From contig CAWBRU010000023.1 in the NCBI GenBank assembly GCA_963791325.1, positions 124,001-188,000 of the forward strand: a stretch of 64,000 bases of DNA. The letters are read 5' to 3'. A program made the translations under genes and the position numbers. Every line of letters starts with the position of its first letter. Position 1 is the first letter of the stretch. Positions 24,099 to 33,320 of the stretch are shown piece after piece. The notes under the pieces are model-generated. The model did no database searches and had not been told where the DNA came from. It saw only the letters and a program-made list of their open reading frames with translations. The DNA comes from JBEVJK01 sp963791325. GTDB lineage: Bacteria > Pseudomonadota > Alphaproteobacteria > Rhizobiales > Rhizobiaceae.

Positions 24099-25643
24099 CT
24101 ACGGCTCGCTCGCCGTCGTCTCGTAGAGCAAATTGCCGGTCTCGGCGTCGACGCCGGCCAGGCTGACGTCGTAGCCCCACAGCCGGCGCACCTGGCGCAG
24201 CGTGGCGTCGCGGGTCGGCTCGGCCAGCAGCACGCCGTCGTGAACCGTGTGGCGCAGCCGCAGCCGCCGGTCGCCGAGCAAATCGACATCGACCACCTGG
24301 ATGTCCGGCTGGTAGGCGCTGACATCGAGGCTGCGGGCGAGCGCCGATCGGACCTTCTCATAGCCGCGCTCGTCATGGATCGAGGCGACCTGATAGTAGC
24401 TCTCATTGGCCTCGTCGCCGAGCACGAACAGCCGCATCTTGCGGATCAGCGCCGGACTCAGATATTGCAGCACGAACGATTCGTCGCGGTGGTTGGCCCA
24501 GGCATCGAGCAGCGTCGAGCGCCAGTCGCCATTGCCGGCGATCTCGGGAAACCAGTCGCGGTCTTCCGCCGTCGGCTTGGTGGCGATGCGCTCGATGTCC
24601 TGCATCAGCGCAAAGCCCAGCGCATAGGGGTTGATTTGCCCGTAGCGCGGATCGTCGAAGCCCGGCTGGAAGACGACATTGGCGTGGCTTGCGAGCACCT
24701 CCAGCATGGTGCCCTCGCTGACCTTGCCGCGGTCGAACAGCGTGTTCATGATGGTGTAGTGGACGAAGGTGGCGCAGCCTTCGTTCATCACCTTGGTTTG
24801 TCGCTGCGGATAGAAATACTGCGCCACCACGCGCACGATGCGCAGGATCTCGCGCTGCCACGGCTCCAGAACCAGGCTGTTCTTCTCGAGGAAATAGAGC
24901 AGGTTCTCTTCCGGCAGCTTGAGCGCCTTCTTGCGCTCTTGGATCTCCTTCTGGGCCTCGTTGGAGATCTTGCCGTCCTTGCGCGCCGGCAGCGTGCGCC
25001 ACAGATCGCTGAACGATTTCTCCTCGTAGTCGAGCCGTTCGCGCACCCGCTCGCGCTCGCGCAGCGAGGAGAGCCGCGGCGGCCGCCGGTAGCGGAACAC
25101 GCCCTGCTCCATCAGCGCATGGGCCGCGTCGAGGATCCGCTCGACCGCGGCCAGGCCATGCTTTTCCTCGCAGCGGGTGATGTAGCTCTTGGCGAACTCC
25201 ATGTAGTTGAGGATGGCCGCCGCATCGGTCCATTGCTGGAACAGATAGTTGTTCTTGAAGAAGTGGTTGTGGCCGAAGGCGGCGTGCGCGATCACCAGGG
25301 CCTGCATGGCCATGGTGTTCTCTTCCATCAGATAGACGATGCAGGGATTGGAGTTGATCACCAGTTCATAGGCGAGCCCGCGGCGCCCTCTTCGGTAGAG
25401 CCCTTCCTCGTGGACGAAATGCTTGCCGAACGACCAGTGCCGGTACATCAGCGGCATGCCGATCGAGGAATAGGCATCGAGCATCTGCTCGGACGAGATG
25501 ATCTCGAGCTGGTTGGGATAGACGTCGAGCTTCAGATCCTCGATCGCCACCTGCTCGATCGCGTCGTAGGTGCGCGACAGGGTCGCGAAGTTCCATTCGG
25601 AACTGTTGAACAGGAGGTTCGATCGGGACGGACGCTTCACCAC
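24099..25643 (-). CDS. spoVR: SpoVR family protein (YcgB)
   Basis: A 514-residue protein that opens with the family block SSEWNFATLSRTYDAIEQVA, has YPNQLEIISSEQMLDAY, the strongly conserved NPCIVYLMEENTMAMQALV, HAAFGHNHFFKNNYLF, and NEGCATFVHYTIMN. SpoVR was named for a spore cortex role in Bacillus; in proteobacteria it is a stress and stationary-phase protein of unknown activity. It is the last gene of the prkA-yeaH-spoVR block, 13 bases after yeaH. The start is GTG at 25643 or the adjacent GTG at 25640. Confidence 0.95.
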   Translation of the reverse strand: MVKRPSRSNLLFNSSEWNFATLSRTYDAIEQVAIEDLKLDVYPNQLEIISSEQMLDAYSSIGMPLMYRHWSFGKHFVHEEGLYRRGRRGLAYELVINSNPCIVYLMEENTMAMQALVIAHAAFGHNHFFKNNYLFQQWTDAAAILNYMEFAKSYITRCEEKHGLAAVERILDAAHALMEQGVFRYRRPPRLSSLRERERVRERLDYEEKSFSDLWRTLPARKDGKISNEAQKEIQERKKALKLPEENLLYFLEKNSLVLEPWQREILRIVRVVAQYFYPQRQTKVMNEGCATFVHYTIMNTLFDRGKVSEGTMLEVLASHANVVFQPGFDDPRYGQINPYALGFALMQDIERIATKPTAEDRDWFPEIAGNGDWRSTLLDAWANHRDESFVLQYLSPALIRKMRLFVLGDEANESYYQVASIHDERGYEKVRSALARSLDVSAYQPDIQVVDVDLLGDRRLRLRHTVHDGVLLAEPTRDATLRQVRRLWGYDVSLAGVDAETGNLLYETTASEP

Positions 25644-25656
25644 GCCAACCTGCCGC

Positions 25657-26976
25657 TCAGCTCACCTTCGCCGTCGCCGGCTGCTTGGCAAAGAGTTCGT
25701 GGAACACCGGATAGATGTCGGCGGGCTTGGCGATGCGCGTCATCTGGAAATTCGGCCAACGGTCGCTGACCAGCCTGTAGGCCTTCCACAGCGAGGTGCC
25801 GTTGTCGGTGGTGCGGAAAATGTCGCGCTCCCGCTCGTCGATGATCTCGACATAGGCATAGTACTGGCAAAGCTTCATGATCTCCTTGTCGAGCATGGCC
25901 ACGCAGCGCGCCGAATCGTCGCCGCTGTTGTCGCCGTCGGAGGCCTGCGCGGCGTAGATGTTCCATTCCTGGCTCGGATAGCGTTCGAGGATGACGCGGC
26001 GCATCTCCTCGAGCGCCGTCGAGACCACCGTGCCGCCGCTCTGGGTGGAATGGAAGAAGGTGTCTTCGTCAACCTCGTGGGCCTCATGGGTGTGGCGGAT
26101 GAAGACGACGTCGGTGCGCTCGTAGCGCCGCGCCAGGAACAGATGCAGGAGCACGTAGAAGCGCTTGGCGAGGTCCTTCTCGCGCTCCCCCATCGAGCCG
26201 GAGACGTCCATCAGGCAGAACATCACCGCATTGGCGTTGGGCAGCGGCTGCTGCTCGAAGCGGTTGAAGCGGATGTCGACCGGGTCGACATAGGGGATGA
26301 TCTTGCGCCGCCGGTTGATCAGCCGCAATTCCTCGCGCACCGCCGCCAGCCGCTCCAATGTCTTGGGATCCGGATCGGCCAGCGCCTCGAGCGCGGCCAG
26401 CTCCCCGGTCAGCCGTTCGACCTCGGCGCGCTTCGGCCGGCGCAGCGCGATGCGGCGGCCATAGCTCATCCGCATGGTGCGCCCGACATTGATGTTGGTC
26501 GGCGCGCCGGTGATGGCAAAGCCCGCCCGCCGCGGCTTGAACGAGCTCACCTCCTTGAGGTTGAGCTTGACCAGATCGGGCAGTTCGAGGTCCTCGAAGA
26601 ACAGGTCGAGCACCTCCTCGCGCGACAGGACGAAGCGGAAATCGTCCTCGAAATCACCCGAGGCGGCGGCGTTCTTGCCGCCGCTGCCGCCGCCCATCAC
26701 CGGACGCGGAATGCGGTCGCCGGAGCGGAATTCCTTGTTGCCGGGCAGCACGTGGTCGCGCCGGCCGGTGCTCGGGGCGTGCTGAAAGGTCGGCTCGCCG
26801 GTGCCCTTGGCGGGCAGCGGCACCGAGTGCTCGGCATCGACGTCGGAAATCTTGCCGCTGCGGATCTGCTCGTTGATCGTCCGCTTGAGCTCGTCCCGCG
26901 CCCGCCGAAGGAACCGCTGCCGATTGCCGAGGCTCTTGTCCTTCGGATTCAGCCGCCGGTCGATGTAGTTGGCCAT
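25657..26976 (-). CDS. yeaH: YeaH/YhbH family protein (DUF444)
   Basis: A 439-residue protein with the family N-terminus (YIDRRLNPKDKSLGNRQRFL), a basic middle, and a von Willebrand A-like metal site FCLMDVSGSMGEREK (about residue 253) followed by SGGTVVSTALEEM. It always accompanies the PrkA kinase and SpoVR and is thought to act with them in nitrogen-starvation or general stress survival; the mechanism is not known. It lies between prkA (72-base gap) and spoVR (13-base gap). Confidence 0.95.
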   Translation of the reverse strand: MANYIDRRLNPKDKSLGNRQRFLRRARDELKRTINEQIRSGKISDVDAEHSVPLPAKGTGEPTFQHAPSTGRRDHVLPGNKEFRSGDRIPRPVMGGGSGGKNAAASGDFEDDFRFVLSREEVLDLFFEDLELPDLVKLNLKEVSSFKPRRAGFAITGAPTNINVGRTMRMSYGRRIALRRPKRAEVERLTGELAALEALADPDPKTLERLAAVREELRLINRRRKIIPYVDPVDIRFNRFEQQPLPNANAVMFCLMDVSGSMGEREKDLAKRFYVLLHLFLARRYERTDVVFIRHTHEAHEVDEDTFFHSTQSGGTVVSTALEEMRRVILERYPSQEWNIYAAQASDGDNSGDDSARCVAMLDKEIMKLCQYYAYVEIIDERERDIFRTTDNGTSLWKAYRLVSDRWPNFQMTRIAKPADIYPVFHELFAKQPATAKVS

Positions 26977-27048
26977 TGCCCCTCCGTCGGCCGCTTGGGC
27001 GCCCGCGTGCAGCCGAAGGGCCTGACAGCGCTGACGAGCATTCCGGAC

Positions 27049-28998
27049 CTAGCCCGCCTTGTTGACGCGCATGTACCAGTCGACCAGGCGGCGCACCTGA
27101 CGTTCGGTGTAGCCGCGCTCGACCATGCGCTGGACAAACTCGGTATGCTGCTTCTCCGTGGCACTGTCCTTCTTGGAGCCGAAGCTGATCACCGGAAGCA
27201 GGTCCTCGACCTGGCCGAACATGCGCTTCTCGATGACTTCGCGCAACTTCTCATAGCTCGTCCAGGCGGGATTGCGGCCGCTGTTGCGGGCCCGCGCGCG
27301 CAGCGTGAACTTGACCACCTCGTTGCGGAAGTCCTTCGGATTGGCGATGCCTGCCGGCTTCTCGATCTGCGACAGCTCGGCGTCGAGGATTTCGCGGTTG
27401 AGGATCTGGCCGGTGTCGGGATCCTTGTAGTCCTGATCCTCGATCCAGGCATCGGCATAGGCGATGTAGCGGTCGAACAGGTTCTGGCCGTATTCGGAGT
27501 AGGATTCCAGATAGGCTTTCTGGATCTCGTGGCCGATGAACTCGGCATAGCGAGTCGCCAGCTCGGACTTGATGAAGTCGAGATAGGATTGCTCCAGCTC
27601 CTGCGGGAACTGATGGCGGCGGATCGCCTGTTCCAGCACATACATCAGATGCACCGGATCCGCGGCCACCTGCTTGGTGTCGTAATTGAAGGTCTCCGAC
27701 AGCACCTTGAAGGCGAACCGCGTCGACACGCCGGTCATGCCCTCGTCGACCCCGGCGGCGTCGCGATATTCCTGCACCGATTTCGCCTTGGGGTCGATGT
27801 CCTTCAGGTTTTCGCCGTCATAGACGCGCATCTTGGTGTAGAGCGGCGAGTTCTGGTGCTCGGCCAGCCGGGTGGAGACGGTGAAGCGGCTCAAGATCTC
27901 CAGCACCTCGGGGGCGCAGGGATTGGCGTTGAGCTCGCTCTCGCGCAGCAGCTTCTCATAGATGTGCTTCTCCTCGGTGACCCGCAGGCAGTAGGGCACC
28001 TTGACCACCAGGATGCGGTCGAGGAAGGCCTCGTTGTTCTTGTTGTTCTTGAACTGCAGCCACTCCGATTCGTTGGAGTGGGCCAGCACCACGCCCTGGT
28101 AAGGGAAGGCGCCGAAATTCTCGGTGCCGTTGTAGTTGCCCTCCTGGGTGGCGGTGAGCAGCGGGTGCAGCACCTTGATCGGCGCCTTGAACATCTCGAC
28201 GAATTCGAGCAGGCCCTGCGTCGTGCGGTTCAGCCCGCCGCTATAGGAGTAGGCGTCGGGATCGGCCTGGTTGAAGTTTTCGAGCTGGCGGATGTCGACC
28301 TTGCCGACCAGCGAGGAGACGTCCTGGTTGTTCTCGTCGCCGGGCTCGGTCTTGGCGATGCCGATCTGGCGCAGCCGCGAAGGCATCAGCCGGACCACGC
28401 TGAACTTGGAAATATCGCCGCCGAGCTCGTCGAGGCGCTTGGCCGCCCAGGGTGAGATCAGCCCGGTCAGGCGCCGGCGGGCGATGCCGTATTTGTCTTC
28501 CAGCAGATCGGCCATGCGCTCGGGATGGAACAGGCCGAGCGGCGATTCGAAGATCGGGCTGATCTGGCCGCCGACCTTCAGCGTGTAGATCGGCTCCTTC
28601 TCCATCAGCTTCTTCAGCCGCTCGGCGAGCGAGGATTTGCCGCCGCCGACGGGGCCGAGCAGATAGAGGATCTGCTTGCGCTCCTCCAGGCCCTGGGCGG
28701 CATGGCGGAAGTAGCTGACGATCCGCTCGATCGTATCCTCCATGCCGTAGAAATCGGCGAAGGCGGGGTAGATCTTGATGGTGCGGTTGGTGAAGATGCG
28801 GCCGAGCCGCTCGTCGGCACTGGTGTCGATCAGGTTCGGCTCGCCGATCGCTTCCATCATCCGCTCGGGCGCGGTGATGTACATCGTGCGGTTGTCGCGG
28901 CAGGCGAGCAGATATTGCTGGAGGCTCATCTCCTCCTGCGTCTGGCTGCTGTAGATTTCCGAAAAAAGGTTGAAGACGTCAGACTCACGCGGCTGCAT
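27049..28998 (-). CDS. prkA: PrkA-type serine protein kinase (YeaG)
   Basis: A 649-residue AAA-plus-kinase protein. The N-terminal PrkA AAA domain carries Walker A GPVGGGKSS at about residue 106, the typical KVGGQISPIFESPLGLFHP segment follows, and the C-terminal kinase-like domain has EYGQNLFDRYIAYADAWIED. In E. coli YeaG is induced by low pH, nitrogen limitation and stationary phase. The ATG at 28998 has GGAGG seven bases upstream; a longer in-frame extension is not conserved-looking. First gene of the block. Confidence 0.95.
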   Translation of the reverse strand: MQPRESDVFNLFSEIYSSQTQEEMSLQQYLLACRDNRTMYITAPERMMEAIGEPNLIDTSADERLGRIFTNRTIKIYPAFADFYGMEDTIERIVSYFRHAAQGLEERKQILYLLGPVGGGKSSLAERLKKLMEKEPIYTLKVGGQISPIFESPLGLFHPERMADLLEDKYGIARRRLTGLISPWAAKRLDELGGDISKFSVVRLMPSRLRQIGIAKTEPGDENNQDVSSLVGKVDIRQLENFNQADPDAYSYSGGLNRTTQGLLEFVEMFKAPIKVLHPLLTATQEGNYNGTENFGAFPYQGVVLAHSNESEWLQFKNNKNNEAFLDRILVVKVPYCLRVTEEKHIYEKLLRESELNANPCAPEVLEILSRFTVSTRLAEHQNSPLYTKMRVYDGENLKDIDPKAKSVQEYRDAAGVDEGMTGVSTRFAFKVLSETFNYDTKQVAADPVHLMYVLEQAIRRHQFPQELEQSYLDFIKSELATRYAEFIGHEIQKAYLESYSEYGQNLFDRYIAYADAWIEDQDYKDPDTGQILNREILDAELSQIEKPAGIANPKDFRNEVVKFTLRARARNSGRNPAWTSYEKLREVIEKRMFGQVEDLLPVISFGSKKDSATEKQHTEFVQRMVERGYTERQVRRLVDWYMRVNKAG

Positions 28999-29338
28999 TG
29001 CGGCCTCCGACTGTGCGTTGGTTGAACGGGAGTCGGGCCGTCTCGCAGTGGCCGGCCAGCGCGGCGCGCCTGGCCCCAGGCCCGCACTTTGCCGGGCCGC
29101 AGGCAACCGGATCGGCAGGCCATGGTATCGCCCGCCCTTTGCTCCGTGCCATTGCGAGGGTCATCGTCGCACCTTCCTGCTTCGCCGACTCTCCCTTTCT
29201 CCATGATATAGGGAGTGTGGAAGCGATGGGTACGGCAATCGGCAAGAAGACTGAGTTTATCCCAGCTTTGTGATGCCCCTCGCGAGAAAGTTGTAGGGCA
29301 GCCGCCCCCAGCCGGCCGATTCAGGCCGGCGTCGGGGC
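28999..29338. other. Intergenic region between prkA and the iron importer
   Basis: 340 bases without a convincing gene. It should hold the prkA promoter: on the minus strand a TATATC-like -10 lies inside a CTCCCT/AGGGAG inverted repeat (29191-29215), but no good -35 pairs with it. Near the iron genes it holds a GC hairpin listed separately. Confidence 0.35.
29311..29330 (-). terminator. Hairpin downstream of the iron importer operon
   Basis: GCCGGCC and GGCCGGC form a perfect seven-pair stem with loop GATTCA, starting nine bases past the ATPase stop. There is no T tract on the minus strand, so termination is plausible but not certain. Confidence 0.4.
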
Positions 29339-30385
29339 TTAGCCCCCCAGCACATGGGCTTTGCCGGCGACATCGATTCGTACCCGATCGCCGACCGCCG
29401 GCACTTCGGCGCTGTTGACCTTGACCGTCAGCGGGGTGCCGCCGGCCACCGATACCGCCACCGTCCAGGCCGCGCCGCCGAACTCGACATAGATGATCTC
29501 GCCGGGGCAGCCGACCGAACCGTAGTGCTCGGCCTTGGCGGGGGCCATCGCGAACTGCTCCGGTCGGATCATGATCATCGCCCGGCCGGGGGGATGCGGC
29601 TTGTCGAGCGGGATGCGGCCGAGCACGCATTCGGCCGCCTGGCCGTCCAAGTCGGCCTCCAGCACCACCGCCTCGCCGAGGAACAGCGCCGTCTCACGGT
29701 CGCGCGGGCGGAAATAGAGCTCCTGCGGGGTGCCCGCCTGGACCAGGCGGCCGTCGCGCAGCACCGCCACCTGGTCGGCGAAGGACAGCGCCTCGGCCTG
29801 GTCGTGGGTGACCAGCACGGCGGTGATGCGGGCCGCATCGAGCAGCCGGGCCACCGCCCGGCGCATATGCTCGCGCAACCCGGCGTCGAGGGCGGAGAAC
29901 GGCTCGTCGAGCAGCATCAGCTTGGGCTTGCGGGCGAGCGCCCGGGCGAGCGCCACCCGCTGCTGCTGGCCACCCGACAATTGATGCGGGCGGCGCTCGG
30001 CCGTCGCCGGGTCGAGCTCGACGGTGGCCAGCAATTCGCGCACTCGGTCGCGCTTGGCGTCGCTCTCGCCGTCGAGCCCGAAGCCGATATTGTCGGCCAC
30101 GCTCAGATGCGGAAACAGCGCGCCGTCCTGCGATACGATGCCGATCTGGCGCTTGTGCGCGGGGGTGAAATGGCGGCCGTTGCACAGCGTTTCGCCGTCG
30201 AGGCGGACGAGGCCGGCGTCGGCGCTTTCGAAGCCGGCGATGACCCGCAGAAGGGTCGACTTGCCCGAGCCGGAGGGACCCACCACGGCGGTGCGGCTGC
30301 CCGGCTCGACCTGGAGGCTGACCGCGGCAAGTGCGACGACGCCGCCGAAAGACTTCGACGCGCCTTCGACTTCGAGCCGGCTCAT
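29339..30385 (-). CDS. fbpC: Ferric iron ABC importer, ATP-binding subunit
   Basis: A 348-residue ATPase of the Fbp/CUT1-like class: Walker [10 protein letters not shown] (about residue 36), signature LSGGQQQR, Walker [12 protein letters not shown], switch THDQAEAL, and a C-terminal TOBE/OB regulatory region (about 240-345). Its start overlaps the permease stop by four bases. With the permease and the FbpA-type binding protein it makes a ferric-ion importer. The assignment to iron rests on family resemblance of all three genes. Confidence 0.9.
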   Translation of the reverse strand: MSRLEVEGASKSFGGVVALAAVSLQVEPGSRTAVVGPSGSGKSTLLRVIAGFESADAGLVRLDGETLCNGRHFTPAHKRQIGIVSQDGALFPHLSVADNIGFGLDGESDAKRDRVRELLATVELDPATAERRPHQLSGGQQQRVALARALARKPKLMLLDEPFSALDAGLREHMRRAVARLLDAARITAVLVTHDQAEALSFADQVAVLRDGRLVQAGTPQELYFRPRDRETALFLGEAVVLEADLDGQAAECVLGRIPLDKPHPPGRAMIMIRPEQFAMAPAKAEHYGSVGCPGEIIYVEFGGAAWTVAVSVAGGTPLTVKVNSAEVPAVGDRVRIDVAGKAHVLGG

Positions 30386-31963
30386 TGTCCGGCGAGCCGC
30401 TCGGACTGGGCGTGGAGCAGCAGGCTGAGCGGCAGCGACAACAGGATCATCATCACCGCATAAGGTGCCGCGCCGGCGTAATCAAGCTCGGCCGAATAAG
30501 CCCAGAACTCGGTCGCCAGCGTGTGGGTGCCGTTGGGCGACAGCATCAGCGTGGCGGTGAGCTCGTTGGCGATGCCGAGCGCCACCAGCGCCATCGCGGC
30601 CGCAGCGCCCGGCGCAGCCAGGCGGAAGGTGACCTGGCGCACGGCCGTGAACGGGGTGCGGCCGAGCGCCATCGCCGCCTGCTCGAGCTCGGGCGGCGCT
30701 TGCGCCAGGCTGGCGCGCAAACCGGCCATGGCCCGCGGCAGGAACAAAAGCACGTAGGCCAGGATCAGCGTCGCATAGGTCTGGTAGAGCGGCAGCACCA
30801 GCCGCACGGTGACGGTGACCAGCGCCAGCGCCACGATGACGCCGGGCAGCGAGCCGACATAGTAGTGCGCCGCCTCCAGCGTCCGCTGCAGCCGGCCGGG
30901 CGCGCGCACGGCAAGCCAGGCGGCCGGCGCTGCAGCCGCCGTAGCGAGTGCGCCGCCGGCAAGCGCCAGCCCGACGGTCTCTGCAAAGGCGACGAACACG
31001 TCGCCCGGCCATACGGCTAGGCCCCCGAACAGCAGCCAGCGGGCGACGGTGACGAGCGGCACGCCGAGCGCCAGCAGTGCGGCCCCCGCAGTCAGGCCGA
31101 GCGCCGGCAGGCGCAAGCTGCCCAGCCGGCGCCGGAACGGCGGCCGCTGAGCGCCCTGGCCGACGCGCGCCAGACGCTCGCCGCCGCGCAGGCCGGACTC
31201 CGTGACGAGCAGCACCACACAGAAGATCAGCAGCACGCCACCCATCATGTTGGCCGAGGGACTGTTGTAGGCGGATTGAAACACATCGACGATCGCCGTC
31301 GAAAACGTGTCGAAGCGGATCATCGCATAGAGCCCGTATTCGGCGAGCAAGTGCAGGCTGACGAGCAGTCCGCCGGCGAGCAGCGCCAGCCTGAGCTGCG
31401 GCAGGACCACGTGGAGGAACACTTGGCGCGGCGTCTTGCCGAGCGAGGCAGCGGCGTCCTCGATCGCCGGATCGAGTCGACGCAGCTGCGCGGCCACCGG
31501 CAGATAGATGAACGGCGAATAGGCGAGCACCGAAATCAGCACCGCCGCCGGCAGGCCGTGAAAGCGCGGGAAGGCGTTGATCCAGCCATAGCTGTGGACG
31601 AAGGCGGGGATCGCCAGCGGCGCCACGGCCAGCGCGCCCCATAGGCGCGCACCCGGCAGGTCGGTGCGCTCGATCAGCCAGGCGAGCGACACGGCAAGTG
31701 TCGCAGCCAGCGGCAGGGTCGAAAACTTCGAGCAGCGCCGTGTTGATGAGCAGCTCGCCGATCCGCGGCCGGAACACCAGCGCCTCGATGGTCGCCCAGC
31801 CGGTGTCGACGGCCACATAGATGATGAAGCCGAGCGGCACCAGGCTGACGGCCGCCACCAGAACCGCCAAACCCACGACGGCCGATGGCGGCGCCAGTTC
31901 TGCCGGGCGCACTCGGCCGCTGCGGGCGGCGGCAAGCGAGATGGGTTGGGTGCTGGCTGACAA
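30382..31963 (-). pseudogene. fbpB: Ferric iron ABC importer permease, single-base frameshift
   Basis: The start (TTG at 31963, GAGG five bases upstream) reads [19 protein letters not shown], a first membrane helix ([20 protein letters not shown]) and [12 protein letters not shown], then leaves frame. The adjacent frame resumes [20 protein letters not shown] and runs to 30382 with the full two-lobe FbpB plan (about 12 helices and two EAA loops: [15 protein letters not shown] and [15 protein letters not shown]). Removing one A from the AAAA at 31722-31725 restores a 526-residue permease, and the span is a multiple of three plus one. If real, the importer lacks a channel; otherwise it is a homopolymer sequence error. 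Confidence 0.75.
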
Positions 31964-32006
31964 GGAACCTCGGCTGGCGGGTCGGCGTCTCGGCAGTGGA
32001 AGAAAA

Positions 32007-32020
32007 TAGAACCGATTCTA
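32007..32020. promoter_or_regulatory. Palindrome resembling an Irr iron-control element
   Basis: TAGAA and TTCTA flank CCGA, extended on one side to TTCTAAA, in the 87 bases between the binding-protein stop and the permease start. Rhizobial Irr boxes have TAGAA/TTCTA arms, but with a three-base centre rather than four. It may be a degenerate site; its place inside the operon is unusual. Confidence 0.3.
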
Positions 32021-32050
32021 AATTTCGCGATTGGCGGGACGACGGGGGCC

Positions 32051-33064
32051 TTAGAGCAAGCCGGCGGCGGTCATCAGCCGGATGACGGTCTTGGAATCGA
32101 GCTTGGAGGGATCGACCGGCGGGGCCTGGAGCTTGGCGAGCGGCTCGAGGGCGGCATTGGAGGCCTCGCCGTCGCCGACGGCGTATTCGAACGAGGTGCC
32201 GTCGCGCAGAACCTTCTGGCCGCCGGGCCCGGCGATCCATTTCAGAAACGCTTGCGCTTCCTTCTGCCGCTTGCTGGATGCCAGCACGCCGCCGCCGGAG
32301 ACGCTGACGAAAGCGCCGGGATCCTGGTTGCGGAAGTAATGAAGCGCGACGTTCTCGCTGTTTTCGCCGGTCCGGGCGCGATCGCCGAAGTAGTAGTAGT
32401 GATAGATCACCGCGCCATCGACTTCGTGGTTGTTGACGCCCTTCATAGCGTTGCTGTTGCCGCGGAAGGGAACGACATTGTCCTTCATCGCCGTCAGCCA
32501 CGCGCCGGTCGCTTCTTCGCCCTTGAGCGCCAGCATCGCCCCGACGATGGCCTGGAAATCGGCGCCGCTCGGCGAGGCGCTCCAGCGCCCTTTCCAGCTC
32601 GGATCGGCGAGGTCGAGCAGCGACTTGGGCAGGGCGTCCGGCTTGAGCTTGGTCTTGTCGTAGGCGAATACGGTGCTGCGCGCGGCGATGCCGAGCCATT
32701 TGCCGTCGGCCGGACGGTAGACGGCGGGCACCTCGGCCAGCGTGTCGGGGTCGACCGGCGCGAACAGCCCGGCGACATTGACCAGATCCATCGCCGGCGA
32801 GTTCTCGGTCAACAGCACGTCGGCCGGCGACAACGCGCCTTCCGCGATGATCTGGTTGGCGAATTCGAGATCGGAGCCGTTGCGCAGCGTCACCTTGATG
32901 CCGGTGTCGGCGGTGAACCCCGCCGCCCATTCCTTGGCCAGGCTCTCATGTTGGGCGTTGTAGACGACGATGCCGTCGCCCTCTTGCGCCGAGGCGCTGC
33001 CCGTCGTCGCGGCGGCTGCGCCAAGCGCCAGAACGGCGCCGATCAACGTCCCAAATCGTCTCAT
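32051..33064 (-). CDS. fbpA: Ferric iron ABC importer, periplasmic binding protein
   Basis: A 337-residue class 1 iron-binding protein with a signal peptide ([23 protein letters not shown], residues 3-25). The mature part starts [19 protein letters not shown] and has the [26 protein letters not shown] and [13 protein letters not shown] regions. The YYY segment near residue 224 is where FbpA-type proteins coordinate Fe(III) with tyrosines. The ATG at 33064 has GGGGAA upstream; a longer frame was rejected. First gene of the importer. Confidence 0.88.
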   Translation of the reverse strand: MRRFGTLIGAVLALGAAAATTGSASAQEGDGIVVYNAQHESLAKEWAAGFTADTGIKVTLRNGSDLEFANQIIAEGALSPADVLLTENSPAMDLVNVAGLFAPVDPDTLAEVPAVYRPADGKWLGIAARSTVFAYDKTKLKPDALPKSLLDLADPSWKGRWSASPSGADFQAIVGAMLALKGEEATGAWLTAMKDNVVPFRGNSNAMKGVNNHEVDGAVIYHYYYFGDRARTGENSENVALHYFRNQDPGAFVSVSGGGVLASSKRQKEAQAFLKWIAGPGGQKVLRDGTSFEYAVGDGEASNAALEPLAKLQAPPVDPSKLDSKTVIRLMTAAGLL

Positions 33065-33131
33065 CGCTTTCCCCGTTTGCAGCTGAAAAGGCGGGCGGTC
33101 CGCCGCCCGGCCGGGCAGCTTCGAGGCGCGC

Positions 33132-33160
33132 ATCATCGAATTGAAGAGTTGATTAGTCAA
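33132..33160 (-). promoter_or_regulatory. fbpA: Candidate promoter of the iron importer operon
   Basis: On the minus strand TTGACT (33155-33160) and GATGAT (33132-33137) are 17 bases apart, a standard sigma-70-type spacing, 68 bases upstream of the fbpA start. The -35 lies in a palindrome TTGATTAGTCAA (33149-33160) that a repressor could use. Confidence 0.45.
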
Positions 33161-33320
33161 GTTTTAGCTGAGCCGGCGATGACGCGGAACAAACGAGGCG
33201 CTATCGCCATCTGAGCGCCGGGCGCGAGGGTTGGCTTTGCGCCGGCGGCTTGATCGAAGCGGGTCGGCCGCGCCACACTGGCTGGAGTACGGCCTGAACA
33301 CGGGGAGACGAAACAAGCTC

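Noticed and set aside
25570..28455. 961-codon plus-strand open frame
   Set aside because: Antisense to spoVR, yeaH and prkA; repetitive, His/Arg/Gly/Leu-rich composition with no motif. A GC-driven shadow.
28985..29245. 86-residue minus-strand frame upstream of prkA
   Set aside because: No conserved features and it overlaps the prkA start in another frame; left as intergenic.
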